This document shows, piece by piece, positions 16,272 through 25,403 of a stretch of 32,440 nucleotides of DNA; position 1 is the stretch's first letter, and each line of letters begins with the position of its first letter. The translations under genes and the position numbers were made by a program. The notes beneath the pieces are model-generated. The model was not told the DNA's origin. It was given only the letters and a program-made list of their open reading frames with translations, and ran no database searches. Source of the DNA: Pseudomonadota bacterium (GTDB lineage Bacteria; Pseudomonadota; Alphaproteobacteria; Rhodobacterales; Rhodobacteraceae); NCBI GenBank assembly GCA_021813365.1, contig JAKALB010000018.1, positions 1-32,440 on the forward strand, given 5' to 3'.

Positions 16272-17546
16272 TCAGGCCGGTCTGCCGATCAACTGGCCAT
16301 CGCGCCAGCCGGTGATTCCGGCGGTCTGGATCGTGCCCTCCGGCAGGTCGTAGTCGAAGGCAACTTCGGTGAAATCCTCGCACCGCCCCAGCCGCGGGGT
16401 TTCCATCAGCACGGCGGCCTGCCGGCCCCGCCAGGCTTCCAGGTGCCGGTCGCGCGCCGCCGCGCCCGCCGCGCGCAGGCGGGCCGCCCGGTCGCGGATC
16501 ACCGGGCCGGTCAGCTGCGGCATCCGGGCCGCCGGGGTGCCCCTGCGCGGGCTGAAGGGAAAGACGTGCAGGAAGGTCAGGCCGCAGTCCCGCACCAGCG
16601 CCAGCGACTGGGCAAACATCGCTTCGGTCTCGGTCGGAAAGCCGGCGATGAGATCGGCGCCGAGGACGATGCCGGGGCGCAGTCGCCGTGCCGTCTCGCA
16701 GAAGGCGATGGCATCCTCGCGCGTATGGCGGCGCTTCATCCGCTTCAGGATCATGTTGTCGCCCGCCTGCAATGACAGGTGCAGATGCGGCATCAATCGT
16801 GGCTCGGTGGCGATGGCCTGCAGCAGCGCCTCGTCCACCTCGATCGAATCGATGGAGGAAATCCGCAAGCGTTCAAGATCCGGCACCAGCCGCAGGATCC
16901 GCAGCACCAGATCGCCCAGCCGCGGCCGGGCCGGCAGATCCGCCCCCCAGCTGGTCAGATCGACCCCGGTCAGCACGACCTCGCGAAAGCCCTTGTCCAC
17001 CAGCCGACGGATCTGCTCGACCACCACGCCCGCCGGAACCGACCGCGAATTGCCGCGGCCATAGGGGATGATGCAGAAGGTGCAGCGGTGGTCGCAGCCG
17101 TTCTGCACCTGCACATAGGCGCGCACCCGGCCGAAACCGTCGATCAGATGCCCGGCGGTTTCCCGGACGCCGAGAATGTCGTTGACCTGCACCTTCTCGG
17201 TCGCACCGATCAGGTCGGGAACCGCCAGGGCGGCCCGCAGCCCGTTCCAGGTCTCGGCCTGCATCTTGTCGTGGTTGCCGATGACGCGGGTCACTTCCGG
17301 CATGGCGGCAAAGGTCTCGGGTTCGGTCTGGGCGGCGCAGCCGGTCACGATCATCGCCGCGCCGGGGTTTTCCCGCGCCAGGCGGCGGATTTCCTGCTTG
17401 GCCTTGCGCACCGCCTCGCCCGTCACGGCGCAGGTGTTCACCACCACGGCACCATCCAGGCCCGCCGCCGCGGCCAGTTCCTTCATCGCCTCGGACTCAT
17501 AGGCGTTGAGGCGGCAGCCAAGCGTCGAAAACACCACCGGCTTCAT
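16272..17546 (-). CDS. mtaB: MtaB, tRNA t6A37 methylthiotransferase
   Basis: Radical-SAM enzyme that adds a methylthio group to t6A at position 37 of ANN-decoding tRNAs. The 424-residue protein has the MTTase N-terminal domain with three cluster cysteines (Cys11 in LGCRLN, Cys39 in NTCAVT, Cys70 in TGCAAQ) and the radical-SAM CX3CX2C motif at Cys151/155/158 (CDHRCTFC). It also has TGVDLTSWG and SLQAGDN. The [13 protein letters not shown] start favours MtaB over MiaB or RimO. The start overlaps the dapF stop by 4 nt (ATGA), so the two are translationally coupled. The two tRNA-Lys genes upstream are ANN-decoding substrates in principle, which may be coincidence. Confidence 0.93.
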   Translation of the reverse strand: MKPVVFSTLGCRLNAYESEAMKELAAAAGLDGAVVVNTCAVTGEAVRKAKQEIRRLARENPGAAMIVTGCAAQTEPETFAAMPEVTRVIGNHDKMQAETWNGLRAALAVPDLIGATEKVQVNDILGVRETAGHLIDGFGRVRAYVQVQNGCDHRCTFCIIPYGRGNSRSVPAGVVVEQIRRLVDKGFREVVLTGVDLTSWGADLPARPRLGDLVLRILRLVPDLERLRISSIDSIEVDEALLQAIATEPRLMPHLHLSLQAGDNMILKRMKRRHTREDAIAFCETARRLRPGIVLGADLIAGFPTETEAMFAQSLALVRDCGLTFLHVFPFSPRRGTPAARMPQLTGPVIRDRAARLRAAGAAARDRHLEAWRGRQAAVLMETPRLGRCEDFTEVAFDYDLPEGTIQTAGITGWRDGQLIGRPA

Positions 17547-18394
17547 GGCTGCGGGTCCGCAAAGTCCGGGCTCAGGACTCCGTCGAACACATGCGCCACC
17601 GGGCCGGTCATCCAGACGCCATCCGCGCGCCAGTCGATTTCCAGCACACCGCCATCCAGATCCAGCACCACCTGCCGCCCGGTCAGGCCGCGCCGATGCG
17701 CCGCCACCGCCGTGGCACAGGCGCCCGAGCCGCAGGCCAGCGTGACGCCCGCGCCCCGCTCCCAGACCCGCATCCGCAGACGGTCCTTCCCGGTCAGGCT
17801 GGCAAACTCGACATTGGTGCGCTGCGGAAACAGCGGATCATGCTCCAGCGCCGGGCCGAGCTGCGCCAGATCCACCGCTTCGGCATCGGGGACAAAGAAC
17901 ACCAGATGCGGATTGCCCATGCCCACCGCCGCCGGATCGCCCGGCATGGGCAGGTGGTCCGTGTCCATCGCGCGGGCCAGGGGCACCTGATCCCAGTCCA
18001 GATCGGGCGCGCCCATGTTCACGCTGACCAGCCCATCCGCCCGGCGCACCGCGGCAAGCTCGCCCCGCGCCGTGACCAGCCGCACCGCATCGCGGCCCAG
18101 GCCGCGCATCACGAAATCCGATACACAGCGCGTGGCATTGCCGCAGGCCTCGGCCATGGTTCCATCGGAATTCCAGAAATCCAGCTGGAAATCGGCCTGG
18201 GCCGAGGGGCGGATCTCGGCCAACTGGTCAAAGCCCACGCCGCGATGCCGGTCGCCCAGGGCGCGGGCCAGGGCAGGCGTCGTCACCGGCTGCGCGCGCT
18301 CACGCGAGTCGATCACGACAAAGTCGTTGCCTGCGCCATGCCATTTCATGAACCGCAGGCCGGGAGGGTTCGGATCCAGGGCCATGGCCCGCAT
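17543..18394 (-). CDS. dapF: Diaminopimelate epimerase
   Basis: Converts LL- to meso-diaminopimelate for lysine and peptidoglycan synthesis. The 283-residue protein has both catalytic cysteines of this PLP-independent epimerase, Cys84 in EACGNATRC and Cys221 in [11 protein letters not shown], and the N-terminal [14 protein letters not shown]. The start may be ATG 18394 or the ATG three codons later; neither has a clear ribosome site. It is first in a two-gene operon with mtaB. Its start is divergent from tRNA-Lys(CTT), 75 bp away. Confidence 0.95.
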   Translation of the reverse strand: MRAMALDPNPPGLRFMKWHGAGNDFVVIDSRERAQPVTTPALARALGDRHRGVGFDQLAEIRPSAQADFQLDFWNSDGTMAEACGNATRCVSDFVMRGLGRDAVRLVTARGELAAVRRADGLVSVNMGAPDLDWDQVPLARAMDTDHLPMPGDPAAVGMGNPHLVFFVPDAEAVDLAQLGPALEHDPLFPQRTNVEFASLTGKDRLRMRVWERGAGVTLACGSGACATAVAAHRRGLTGRQVVLDLDGGVLEIDWRADGVWMTGPVAHVFDGVLSPDFADPQP

Positions 18395-18429
18395 ATACGC
18401 CCAGCCGCGCGGGATTTCCAGATTGCCTC

Positions 18430-18456
18430 TTGCGCTGGCGCGCGCCGGGGTCTAAA
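18430..18456 (+). promoter_or_regulatory. Weak promoter candidate for tRNA-Lys(CTT)
   Basis: TTGCGC (18430-18435), a 15-nt spacer and TCTAAA (18451-18456) lie at the right distance before the tRNA at 18470. The spacer is short and both boxes are imperfect. Confidence 0.3.
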
Positions 18457-18469
18457 GCCGCGCCCGGAT

Positions 18470-18545
18470 GGGCCGTTAGCTCAGTTGGTAGAGCAGCTGA
18501 CTCTTAATCAGCTTGTCGAAGGTTCGAATCCTTCACGGCTCACCA
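18470..18545 (+). tRNA. tRNA-Lys(CTT)
   Basis: Acceptor GGGCCGT/ACGGCTC, D-arm GCTCAGTTGGTAGAGC, anticodon stem GCTGA/TCAGC with loop CTCTTAA (anticodon CTT), T-arm GAAGGTTCGAATCCTTC, discriminator A and encoded CCA. It decodes AAG. Confidence 0.96.
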
Positions 18546-18675
18546 TCCACCCCCGCCCTGGCCAGCGCCGCCCCGGCCCCGAACGCGCCCGGATTGGCAA
18601 GGCCGCGAAAAGCCCCGATCCAGGGCCCAATCGGTCTTGACGGCACCCCCCCTTTTCCCTAAGCCCACCCCCCGT

Positions 18676-18751
18676 GGGCCCGTAGCTCAGTTGGTAGAGC
18701 AACTGACTTTTAATCAGTGGGTCACAGGTTCGAATCCTGTCGGGCTCACCA
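18676..18751 (+). tRNA. tRNA-Lys(TTT)
   Basis: Acceptor GGGCCCG/CGGGCTC, D-arm GCTCAGTTGGTAGAGC, anticodon stem ACTGA/TCAGT with loop CTTTTAA (anticodon TTT), T-arm ACAGGTTCGAATCCTGT, discriminator A and encoded CCA. It decodes AAA/AAG and lies 130 nt after the CTT isoacceptor, likely an old duplication. Confidence 0.96.
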
Positions 18752-18824
18752 TGGTTTCAGGCATGTTGTTTCGGGCGACCTGTCCGTGGCCGGGCTCCGG
18801 CCGCGCCGATCGACGGAACCGGCG

Positions 18825-21800
18825 CTAGAGGCCCATCACCGCATCCAGCCGATCCAGGATCGCACGGGTCCGGCTTGCCCAGGTGATCCCCGCCAGCGCC
18901 ATGTCATAGGCGCGGCCCTGCTTCAGCCCATGGGCCAGCGCCTCCTCCACAGACCGGGCAAAGCTCTCGGCCCCCTGGGCAAAGCGGATATAGGGCCGCA
19001 GCGCGGCGTCCACATTTTCCACCTCGGTCGCAACTATGGGCCGCCGGGCCGAGAAATAATTGTAGATCTTCAGCGGGTTCATCGTGCCGGTCAGATCGTC
19101 GCGCGTGTGCGGCACCAGCGCCACGTCGAATCGCGCGATGCAGGCCGGCACCCGGTCATGCGTGACCACGCCGGTCAGCTTTACATTGGTCAGGCCCCGC
19201 ACCTGCGCCAGGTCGCGCTCGCGGGCACCGCCGCCCACGATGGCAAAGGTGACATGGGGCAGGGCCTGCGCCACGTCGCGCAGCAGACCCCAGTCGAACC
19301 GGTCGCGCAGATTGCCGACATAGCCCGCCACCGGCCCCGTCACCCCGGCCAGCGCCCGGGCCAGGTTGTCGGGAAGCTCGCCCTGCTCCGGCCCCGGCAG
19401 GTCGGTGCCGTTCGGCACGACCGAGATCGACCGCACGAGATGCCCGAACGCCTGCACCTGCGGCGCGCAATTGGTGAAGGCATGGTCCAGCAGGGGCAGT
19501 GTCTGGTCATAGCTGGCGATGATCCGCTCGCGATAGGCGGGTGACATTTCGAACTTGCGCTGGTCGTCGATCAGATCGCCCACGACCGCGCGAAACCTGA
19601 TGCGGCTGGCCACGGCCGGGAAATCGAACACCACCGGGCAGACCCAGGCCAGCGTGGTTTCCGGCCGCATCCCCCAATGTGCCATCTCCGCCTCGACATA
19701 GGCCGGGTATTCCGACAGCGATCCGTGCACCGGCGGCAGCGTCATCTGCCGCCCCCGGCGCGACCACAGGTAGGTCCGCATCCGGTGGCGCGGCGTATCG
19801 CGCAGGTCGTGCTGGTTGTCCATCGTATTGGCCAGCACCAGCGCCGCCGGCGATCCCACCGCCGCCTCTGCCGCGCCCATCATCTGGGTCACTTCCAGCG
19901 GCGCGTCGAATTGCAGGATCCGCCCCACCCGCCCCGAGGCGAGAAGGTGCTGCATCAGCTTGTCCGACCGGCGGCCGTAGATGCCGGTGTCGTTCTGCTT
20001 CCAGAACATCACCACGTCGAACAGGCCCCTGGCCGCCGCCGCGACCGGCATCGGCCGCGATGCCGCCTCGGCCTGAATCGGCCGGTTCCGCGTGCGCAGG
20101 GTCTTGTAGGCCTCGTTGGTGATCTCGATCAGCCGGCGGAACGCCTCGGGCAATTCGTGCGGTGCAGCCTGGGCCCGGGCAATCGCCAGATGCAGCCGCT
20201 CCCGGTTCACCCTGAAGCCCAGCTCCTGCTCGAAGGCCTCGCGCACCCGGACCCGCGCCAGCCTGCCCGCCGCCCGGTCGCGTTCGCCGATCAACCGCTC
20301 CAGATGGACCCCCAGATCCTTCGGCTCGATCACCGTCACCATGCCCTGCAACGCCAGATCCTTCAGCGGCGGCACATCCGTCACCAGGATCGGCAGGCCC
20401 AGGGCGCTGGCGTCCGACACCTTGGCCGGGATCTGATATTGCGAGATCGGATGGTCCGGATCCTGCAACAGCACCACCGCATCGGCGGCGGCCAGCTTGG
20501 CGGGCAGCGCCTCAAAGGCGCAATCGGGATGATAGACCACCCGCGCGCCACCCTGCCCACCGGCCTGCGCATCCAGCCGGTGACGGATGCGCTTGTCCAG
20601 GATGTCGCCCACCAGATGGAAGACAAAGCGTTTGTCCGGCATTTCCGCCAGCGTTCTGGCGATGTCGAACACACCCTTGTGCGCCCGCGCGGTGCCGACA
20701 AAGACCAGCGCGAAATCGTCCTCGGCCATGCCCATCCTGGCCCGTTCCGCCGCCCGGTCGAATCGGCCGGGGTGAAAGGCCGCCTCGTCCCGCGCATGCC
20801 GCACGATCGTCCCGCCAAAGCGGTTGCGCAGCGCGATGTTCGACACGATCACCGAATCCGCCGCCCCGGTGATGCTGTCGCAGGCCCGGGTCGCCAGTTC
20901 GGAATAGGGCTCCTTCAGCACATCGGCTCCGGCCTCGGCCAGCTCGTCCAGACTGGCCGGGGTATCGTCCGGAAAGAACGACAGTTCGAAATCGTCCACG
21001 TCCAGCACCAGCGGGCAGCCGGTTGCCGCCTTGATCAGCGCGCCCAGCGCCAGCGCCGGCAGGCGCGGCTTGCAGACCACGACCAGATCGCAGTCCACCC
21101 CGGCGGCATAGGCCTGGGCGGCCGGCCAGTAATCCTCCAGGCTGGTGCAGGGCAATCCCTTGACCTTGCGGCCCGAATCCCGGATCGGCCCCCAGATCCT
21201 GTCGCCGAACCGCGTCCAAAGCGGCCCAACCATCTCCACATCCCAGTCGCGCTGCAACAGGTCATGGATCACCATGCCCCGGCCCGCCGGGTTGTGGCCC
21301 ATGTCCCAGCAGACCACGATCGCCTTCTTCCTTTTCTTCGTCGGCGCCGGCGCGGGCTTCGCCACCTCGGCTGCCTGCGCGGCGGGCACCCCCGGCACCC
21401 CCGGCACCCCCGGCACCTCCGGCGCGCGCAGGCCGCGCAGGTCCACCACCTCGGCCACGCCCCATTTCCGCAGCACCCGTGCCCGTCGCTCGGCAAAAGC
21501 CTCGGTCGAGCCGATATCCCAGGCCGGGAAGAATTCGGCAACATAGCCCCTGCGGTAAATCGCCCCGAAATCCTCGGCATCGGTCAGGAACACGGGCTTG
21601 AACCTGCGCGCGCCGCCCTGCCGGGCTCGCACCTGCTCTACCGCAGCCGCAAGATCCGCCCCGCGCAGCCCCAGCACGTCAAAGGCCAGCACCTCCAGCA
21701 CGGCCAGCCCATCGGTCAGATGTTCCGCCCCTGGCGGCGGCTGCAGCGCAACGGCCGGCTCGCGGGCCTCGGGCCACCAGTCATGCACCGGCATCCTGCG

Positions 21801-22076
21801 GCGCACCACCACCTCGGGCAGCGACCGCCCGGGCTCCATTCCCGGCAGTCTGGGCCGCACCGTCACCACGGCGCCCGGCGTGCCCTGCGCCCGGTGCAGC
21901 AGGTCGCCCAGCGTCACGACCGACCGGTTCAACTGTTCGATCCGGCTGGTCATCAGCCAGGCCTTCTGGTCAAAGGCGGGCGGCGCCGGGGCCACCGGCG
22001 CCGGAGAGGCCTGCGGAGCGGCCTGCGGTGCAACCGAAATCTGCGCGGGCGCCATATCCTTCATCGGTCTGGTCAT
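18825..22076 (-). CDS. Double GT-B glycosyltransferase (two GT4-like modules)
   Basis: A 1083-residue cytoplasmic protein, probably for a surface or capsular polysaccharide. After a Pro/Ala-rich start comes an uncharacterised segment (about 50-215), a VPG-repeat linker (about 217-230), and a first GT-B module (about 250-650) with VFVGTARAHKGVFDIARTL and AAADAVVLLQDPDHPISQYQ. A second module (about 685-1083) has VPNGTDLPG, AGYVGNLRDRFDWGLL, FAIVGGGARERDL and TGTMNPLKIYNYFSARRPIV. Both C-terminal halves look like GT4 donor-binding folds. Acceptor and donor are unknown. The start ATG lies one base after the upstream gene's stop, so the two are coupled. A later ATG four codons in is possible. Confidence 0.8.
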   Translation of the reverse strand: MTRPMKDMAPAQISVAPQAAPQASPAPVAPAPPAFDQKAWLMTSRIEQLNRSVVTLGDLLHRAQGTPGAVVTVRPRLPGMEPGRSLPEVVVRRRMPVHDWWPEAREPAVALQPPPGAEHLTDGLAVLEVLAFDVLGLRGADLAAAVEQVRARQGGARRFKPVFLTDAEDFGAIYRRGYVAEFFPAWDIGSTEAFAERRARVLRKWGVAEVVDLRGLRAPEVPGVPGVPGVPAAQAAEVAKPAPAPTKKRKKAIVVCWDMGHNPAGRGMVIHDLLQRDWDVEMVGPLWTRFGDRIWGPIRDSGRKVKGLPCTSLEDYWPAAQAYAAGVDCDLVVVCKPRLPALALGALIKAATGCPLVLDVDDFELSFFPDDTPASLDELAEAGADVLKEPYSELATRACDSITGAADSVIVSNIALRNRFGGTIVRHARDEAAFHPGRFDRAAERARMGMAEDDFALVFVGTARAHKGVFDIARTLAEMPDKRFVFHLVGDILDKRIRHRLDAQAGGQGGARVVYHPDCAFEALPAKLAAADAVVLLQDPDHPISQYQIPAKVSDASALGLPILVTDVPPLKDLALQGMVTVIEPKDLGVHLERLIGERDRAAGRLARVRVREAFEQELGFRVNRERLHLAIARAQAAPHELPEAFRRLIEITNEAYKTLRTRNRPIQAEAASRPMPVAAAARGLFDVVMFWKQNDTGIYGRRSDKLMQHLLASGRVGRILQFDAPLEVTQMMGAAEAAVGSPAALVLANTMDNQHDLRDTPRHRMRTYLWSRRGRQMTLPPVHGSLSEYPAYVEAEMAHWGMRPETTLAWVCPVVFDFPAVASRIRFRAVVGDLIDDQRKFEMSPAYRERIIASYDQTLPLLDHAFTNCAPQVQAFGHLVRSISVVPNGTDLPGPEQGELPDNLARALAGVTGPVAGYVGNLRDRFDWGLLRDVAQALPHVTFAIVGGGARERDLAQVRGLTNVKLTGVVTHDRVPACIARFDVALVPHTRDDLTGTMNPLKIYNYFSARRPIVATEVENVDAALRPYIRFAQGAESFARSVEEALAHGLKQGRAYDMALAGITWASRTRAILDRLDAVMGL
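21385..21420. repeat. Four 9-bp tandem repeats encoding a VPG linker
   Basis: GGCACCCCC is repeated three times and followed by GGCACCTCC, with no spacing. On the minus strand this encodes VPGVPGVPGVP between the N-terminal segment and first glycosyltransferase module. The unit is a multiple of three, so copy-number changes would alter linker length without frameshift. Confidence 0.9.
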
Positions 22077-22077
22077 C

Positions 22078-24153
22078 CTAGCATTGCGCCCCCGGATTGG
22101 CCCCCAGAGGCTTCCCGGCAGGGCTTCCCGGCAGGGCGCTCAGCCGCGCCGCCGCCTGATCCGCGCCATTCGCCCGGATCAGCGCCCGGCAATGTGCGGC
22201 CAGAAACGCGCGCGCCGGTTCCTGCATCATCAGGGCCAACACCTCGGGCAGATCCTCCAGCTCGTCCTCGCCGATCTCGAACGCCGCCTGCGCGCTTTGC
22301 GCAAACCTGGCCCGGCCCAGCTGATCGTCCATCGTCGGATGCCGGTTGGCGACAAAGATGGTCGGCACGCCAAAGCCCAGCAGCTCATGGTAGGAATTGT
22401 AGCCCGCCGCCGAGATGCAGAAGTCGAAGGCCCGCAGATACTGGCTGATCGGAAAGCCGCGCAGAATCGTTGCGCGCGGCCACAGGGTCAGCGGAATGGT
22501 CCCCGTCACCCATTCCGCGATGGCAATCTGCAAGCCGGGCTGCGCCGCCAGCGCCGCCATGATCTGATCCAGGATCGACAAGAGATCGCGGTTGAAGCCC
22601 GAGCCGAGCTGCACCAGCACCGCGGGCCTGGTCGGGTCCAGCCCCAGGGCCGCCGCCGCCTCGGCCCGAGCCAGCAGCTCACCCTCGTCCAGCAGCCGGA
22701 TCGGCGCGACCACCTCTGCCTCGTGCCGGCGCTGCGCGGTGATCCCCGTGTCGATCTCCTGCGCCAGTTCGCCCGGCTCCAGGATCAGGTCGAACCAGCG
22801 CGCGTTGTCGATATGCGGGCTGGTGGTCCTGGCCCACATTCCCCGACGCATCCAGACGAACCGGCAATCCCCGCGCGGTGCCACCGCGCCGATCAGCCCG
22901 GGCGAGGGCAGATTGCCGTCATAGATCACCGCCTTCGGGTCGTGCCGGTCCAGGATGTCGTCCAGATCATGCCGGAACCAGCGGTCCCAGGCGTCGAAAT
23001 CGCCGCCCACCAGCGTGGACGAAGGCAGATATTCCGCCGGAAATCCGAACTGCCGGATGACATCCAGCGCCGCCGCATGGCTGGCAAAGATCGCATGTCC
23101 CTCCATCCGCCGCGCCACCGCCAGCAGTCGCGTCAGATGCCCGACCCCCACCCCGTTCGAGGGCAGGAACAGCACGGGTCGCCCGTCTCTGGCCGGTTTC
23201 GCCACCGCGCGCAGGCTCTTGCCCCGCACCGGTGTTGCCTGCGCCGCGCGCTGCGCGAAACCGGCGGTCGCCATCCGCCGCCTGGCCTGCACCGCCGCGG
23301 CCACCACCCCCGGCAGGGTCGCGGACGTGGCATAGCGCGGCCCGGCACCGTAATGCCCGCGCAGATGCCTCGGGGCCACCACCTCGCGCCCGGCGGCCAG
23401 CATCGCGGCGACGAGGGTGTCGGGCAGGTCGCTGTCCGGCACCTGTTCGGGGACCACCAGCACGTCCAGGCCCGCGATCAGCCGGGGCAGGGCGGGCGGT
23501 CCGATCCTGCAGGCTTCGGGCCCCAGCAGCCGGATGTGCCGCGCCGCGCGCCCGTCCAGCGCCGCGGCGATCGCCGCCGTCGTGGCCTTTTCGATCCGCT
23601 CGGCATACCAGCCGATCCCGGCCGTGCCCGCGGCGTCGCGCCGGGCGATGGCCGCCTGCCGCACCGGCGGCAGCCAGGCGGGCCGCCCCGGCGCCAGGAT
23701 CTCGTTCACCGCCACCCGGCCCACCTGGGTCTTGCGGCGGAACACCGGGGGCACGGCAACCGTCAGATCCGCGGCTGCATGCGCCACCAGCACCACATGG
23801 GCGACCGCCAGCGGCGCCAGCGCCCGGATCGTCCAGTCGGCTCTTGCCGGTTCGTGCACCACCAGATCCTGCGTCATCAGGGCAATCTGCGGGTCGGCCA
23901 CCCGCGCCAGCCCGCGCCGCACCAGGGCGCGCACCGGCGCCGCGATCACCGCGCCCGCGGCCGGAGCGCAATGCTGCACCAGCCCGACCCGGCGCCCGGC
24001 CTCGGCCCAACGCTGGATCTCTTCGGCAAGCCGGAAGGCCCGGTCGCCGGGCATGGTGAAATCGGCCGCCAGGACCACATCGTGGTCCCGCGCCGCGATT
24101 GCGCGTCCAGGATCCTGCATGTCGTCGCCGTCCGTGATTCCCGGTGCCGTCAT
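22078..24153 (-). CDS. GT-B glycosyltransferase, MurG/GT1-like C-terminal domain
   Basis: A 691-residue protein predicted to transfer a sugar from a nucleotide donor. The N-terminal half (about 30-350) looks like a degenerate Rossmann-type glycosyltransferase. The C-terminal half (about 380-690) begins VLFLPSNGVGVGHLTRLLAVA, resembling the glycine-rich acceptor loop of MurG-like enzymes. It continues with LVQLGSGFNRDLLSILDQI and the donor-binding stretch CISAAGYNSYHELLGFGVPTIFV. No signal peptide is seen. I chose ATG 24153 (AGGGCGG just upstream); the longer open frame runs through the His-rich gene in another frame and is a shadow. It sits one base before the double glycosyltransferase and 67 bp after the His/Asp-rich gene. 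Confidence 0.78.
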   Translation of the reverse strand: MTAPGITDGDDMQDPGRAIAARDHDVVLAADFTMPGDRAFRLAEEIQRWAEAGRRVGLVQHCAPAAGAVIAAPVRALVRRGLARVADPQIALMTQDLVVHEPARADWTIRALAPLAVAHVVLVAHAAADLTVAVPPVFRRKTQVGRVAVNEILAPGRPAWLPPVRQAAIARRDAAGTAGIGWYAERIEKATTAAIAAALDGRAARHIRLLGPEACRIGPPALPRLIAGLDVLVVPEQVPDSDLPDTLVAAMLAAGREVVAPRHLRGHYGAGPRYATSATLPGVVAAAVQARRRMATAGFAQRAAQATPVRGKSLRAVAKPARDGRPVLFLPSNGVGVGHLTRLLAVARRMEGHAIFASHAAALDVIRQFGFPAEYLPSSTLVGGDFDAWDRWFRHDLDDILDRHDPKAVIYDGNLPSPGLIGAVAPRGDCRFVWMRRGMWARTTSPHIDNARWFDLILEPGELAQEIDTGITAQRRHEAEVVAPIRLLDEGELLARAEAAAALGLDPTRPAVLVQLGSGFNRDLLSILDQIMAALAAQPGLQIAIAEWVTGTIPLTLWPRATILRGFPISQYLRAFDFCISAAGYNSYHELLGFGVPTIFVANRHPTMDDQLGRARFAQSAQAAFEIGEDELEDLPEVLALMMQEPARAFLAAHCRALIRANGADQAAARLSALPGSPAGKPLGANPGAQC

Positions 24154-24220
24154 CCGCCCTGCGTCAGGGTCGGCCAGAGGGGGGGCGGCCGCAGCCGCCC
24201 CGCCGGTCTTGATGCCGAAC

Positions 24221-24700
24221 TCAATGATAGTGGTGGAAATGGTCGTCATCATGGCCATGGCCGTCATCTTCATGATCGTTGCCACCGCCGTGATCCTCGT
24301 CGCCGTCATGGCCATGACCATCGTCCTCATGGTCGTTGCCATTGCCGCCGCCATGATCGTCGTCATGGTCGTTGCCGTTTCCCTTGCCGTGGCCGGTCCC
24401 GCCGTTGCCCTTGCCATTGCCATTGGCCGGGTTGCCGTTGCCGCCCGAATTGCCGTGATCGTCATCCGGCTGGCCCGACGAGCCACCCGGTGATTTCTTG
24501 CCATGGCTGCTGCCGTCGCCCGACTTGTCCTTGTTGTCCTTGTTGTCCTTGTTGCCCTTGTTGTCCTTGGATTTCGATTCCGCCTGCGCATGTGGCGCGG
24601 CCTGCGTCTTGTGGCTGGGCGAGGCCGTGGCCGCGCCGGACCCGGCAAGCGCCACCCCTGTTGCCAGGGCGATGGCCATCATCAAATCGCGTCTGTCCAT
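24221..24700 (-). CDS. Secreted low-complexity His/Asp/Gly/Asn-rich protein
   Basis: A 159-residue protein I do not recognise. A Sec-type signal peptide is clear: basic MDRR, a hydrophobic core around residues 6-20 and a likely cut after ATA near residue 26. The mature part begins with a Lys/Asp/Asn repeat region (KDNKGNKDNKDNKD), then a Gly/Asn-rich stretch, then a C-terminal segment with about 15 His among many Asp, including NDHEDDGHGHD twice and the end DHFHHYH. Such sequence would be expected to bind divalent metal ions; it does not match the RTX nonapeptide. The start is ATG 24700 with AGGAG 6 nt upstream. It probably heads the transcript of the two glycosyltransferases. Confidence 0.75.
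   Translation of the reverse strand: MDRRDLMMAIALATGVALAGSGAATASPSHKTQAAPHAQAESKSKDNKGNKDNKDNKDKSGDGSSHGKKSPGGSSGQPDDDHGNSGGNGNPANGNGKGNGGTGHGKGNGNDHDDDHGGGNGNDHEDDGHGHDGDEDHGGGNDHEDDGHGHDDDHFHHYH
24531..24566. repeat. Four 9-bp tandem repeats encoding KDN units
   Basis: TTGTTGTCC, TTGTTGTCC, TTGTTGCCC and TTGTTGTCC are contiguous and encode the KDN/KGN repeats of the secreted protein on the minus strand. In-frame repeat number may vary between strains. Confidence 0.88.
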
Positions 24701-25270
24701 GTTCTACTCCTGTCGTTGCGTTTCGGGCCCGACCCCTCCCGCCCCGGAGATGTCCAGACCCAGCACCCGCCCGCAACGCATGGAACGCCCCGAAGCCTTC
24801 ACACACACCGGCGCGATGCGCCGGGCGCGGCCCAAGAAAACCGCAGCGACCATTCCGCGTGCTGCGAACACGCCAGACGAGATGCCGCAGGATTCGCGGC
24901 GAATATGTGGCGCAAATCTGTCCGGATTCTGGGCCGGACCGTGATCCGAAACGCCGGTCCCGGCCGCGAATCCGGCGGCGCCGCACCCCTGGCACGCCCC
25001 CGGCGGCCCCCGGCAGCGCGAGACGGTTCAGGCCGGCGTCCGGCTCCAGGCCCGGCGGATCATGCCGAATTCACTGGATTTTCGGGCTGCTGCGGCGCAG
25101 CCGGCCCCCGTCTTGGCCCCTCCGCCCATCCGGGCGGGCGCCCGGCCGGATCCCTTGGCGATCTGCCAGGCCCGCAGCGGGCGGCAGCTTTCCCCATCGG
25201 AGGAATTCCGCCCGCGCCCAGCCATGCCTGCCATGTTTTCCGCCAACCGCCGGTCATTCCGGCCGGACAG

Positions 25271-25294
25271 CCGCGAATCCGGCCGCGAATCCGG
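25271..25294. repeat. Tandem 12-bp repeat CCGCGAATCCGG
   Basis: Two exact adjacent copies (25271-25282 and 25283-25294); a third direct copy lies at 24964-24975 and a 9-bp inverse match at 24891-24899. Function unknown. Confidence 0.8.
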
Positions 25295-25371
25295 CCCAAT
25301 TCGGCGCGGTTAAGGCCCTGTTCAACCAAAAGGCGATTCGGCCGAACGGTCGCCCCTTGCCGCCACCCACC

Positions 25372-25403
25372 GGCCCGCCGCCCTCCCGGCCCGCCGCCCT
25401 CCC
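25372..25403. repeat. Tandem 16-bp repeat
   Basis: GGCCCGCCGCCCTCCC occurs twice without spacing (25372-25387, 25388-25403), followed by a third partial match. This is probably replication slippage in GC-rich DNA. Confidence 0.8.

Noticed and set aside
18546-18675. A third tRNA or small gene between the two tRNA-Lys genes
   Set aside because: No cloverleaf or open frame with support; the segment is C-rich spacer.
19677-22448. Very long plus-strand open frames opposite the glycosyltransferase genes (also 21598-27885)
   Set aside because: High-GC antisense shadows: rich in Arg, His, Gln and Pro, no ribosome site, and crossing several unrelated genes.
24154-24648. N-terminal extension of the MurG-like glycosyltransferase frame
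   Set aside because: The sequence is a Thr/Arg/Met-rich out-of-frame reading of the His/Asp-rich secreted gene, which has a signal peptide and its own AGGAG site.
24221-24700. RTX-type calcium-binding toxin or S-layer protein
   Set aside because: The GGxGxDxxx nonapeptide is absent, and the signal peptide argues against type I secretion.
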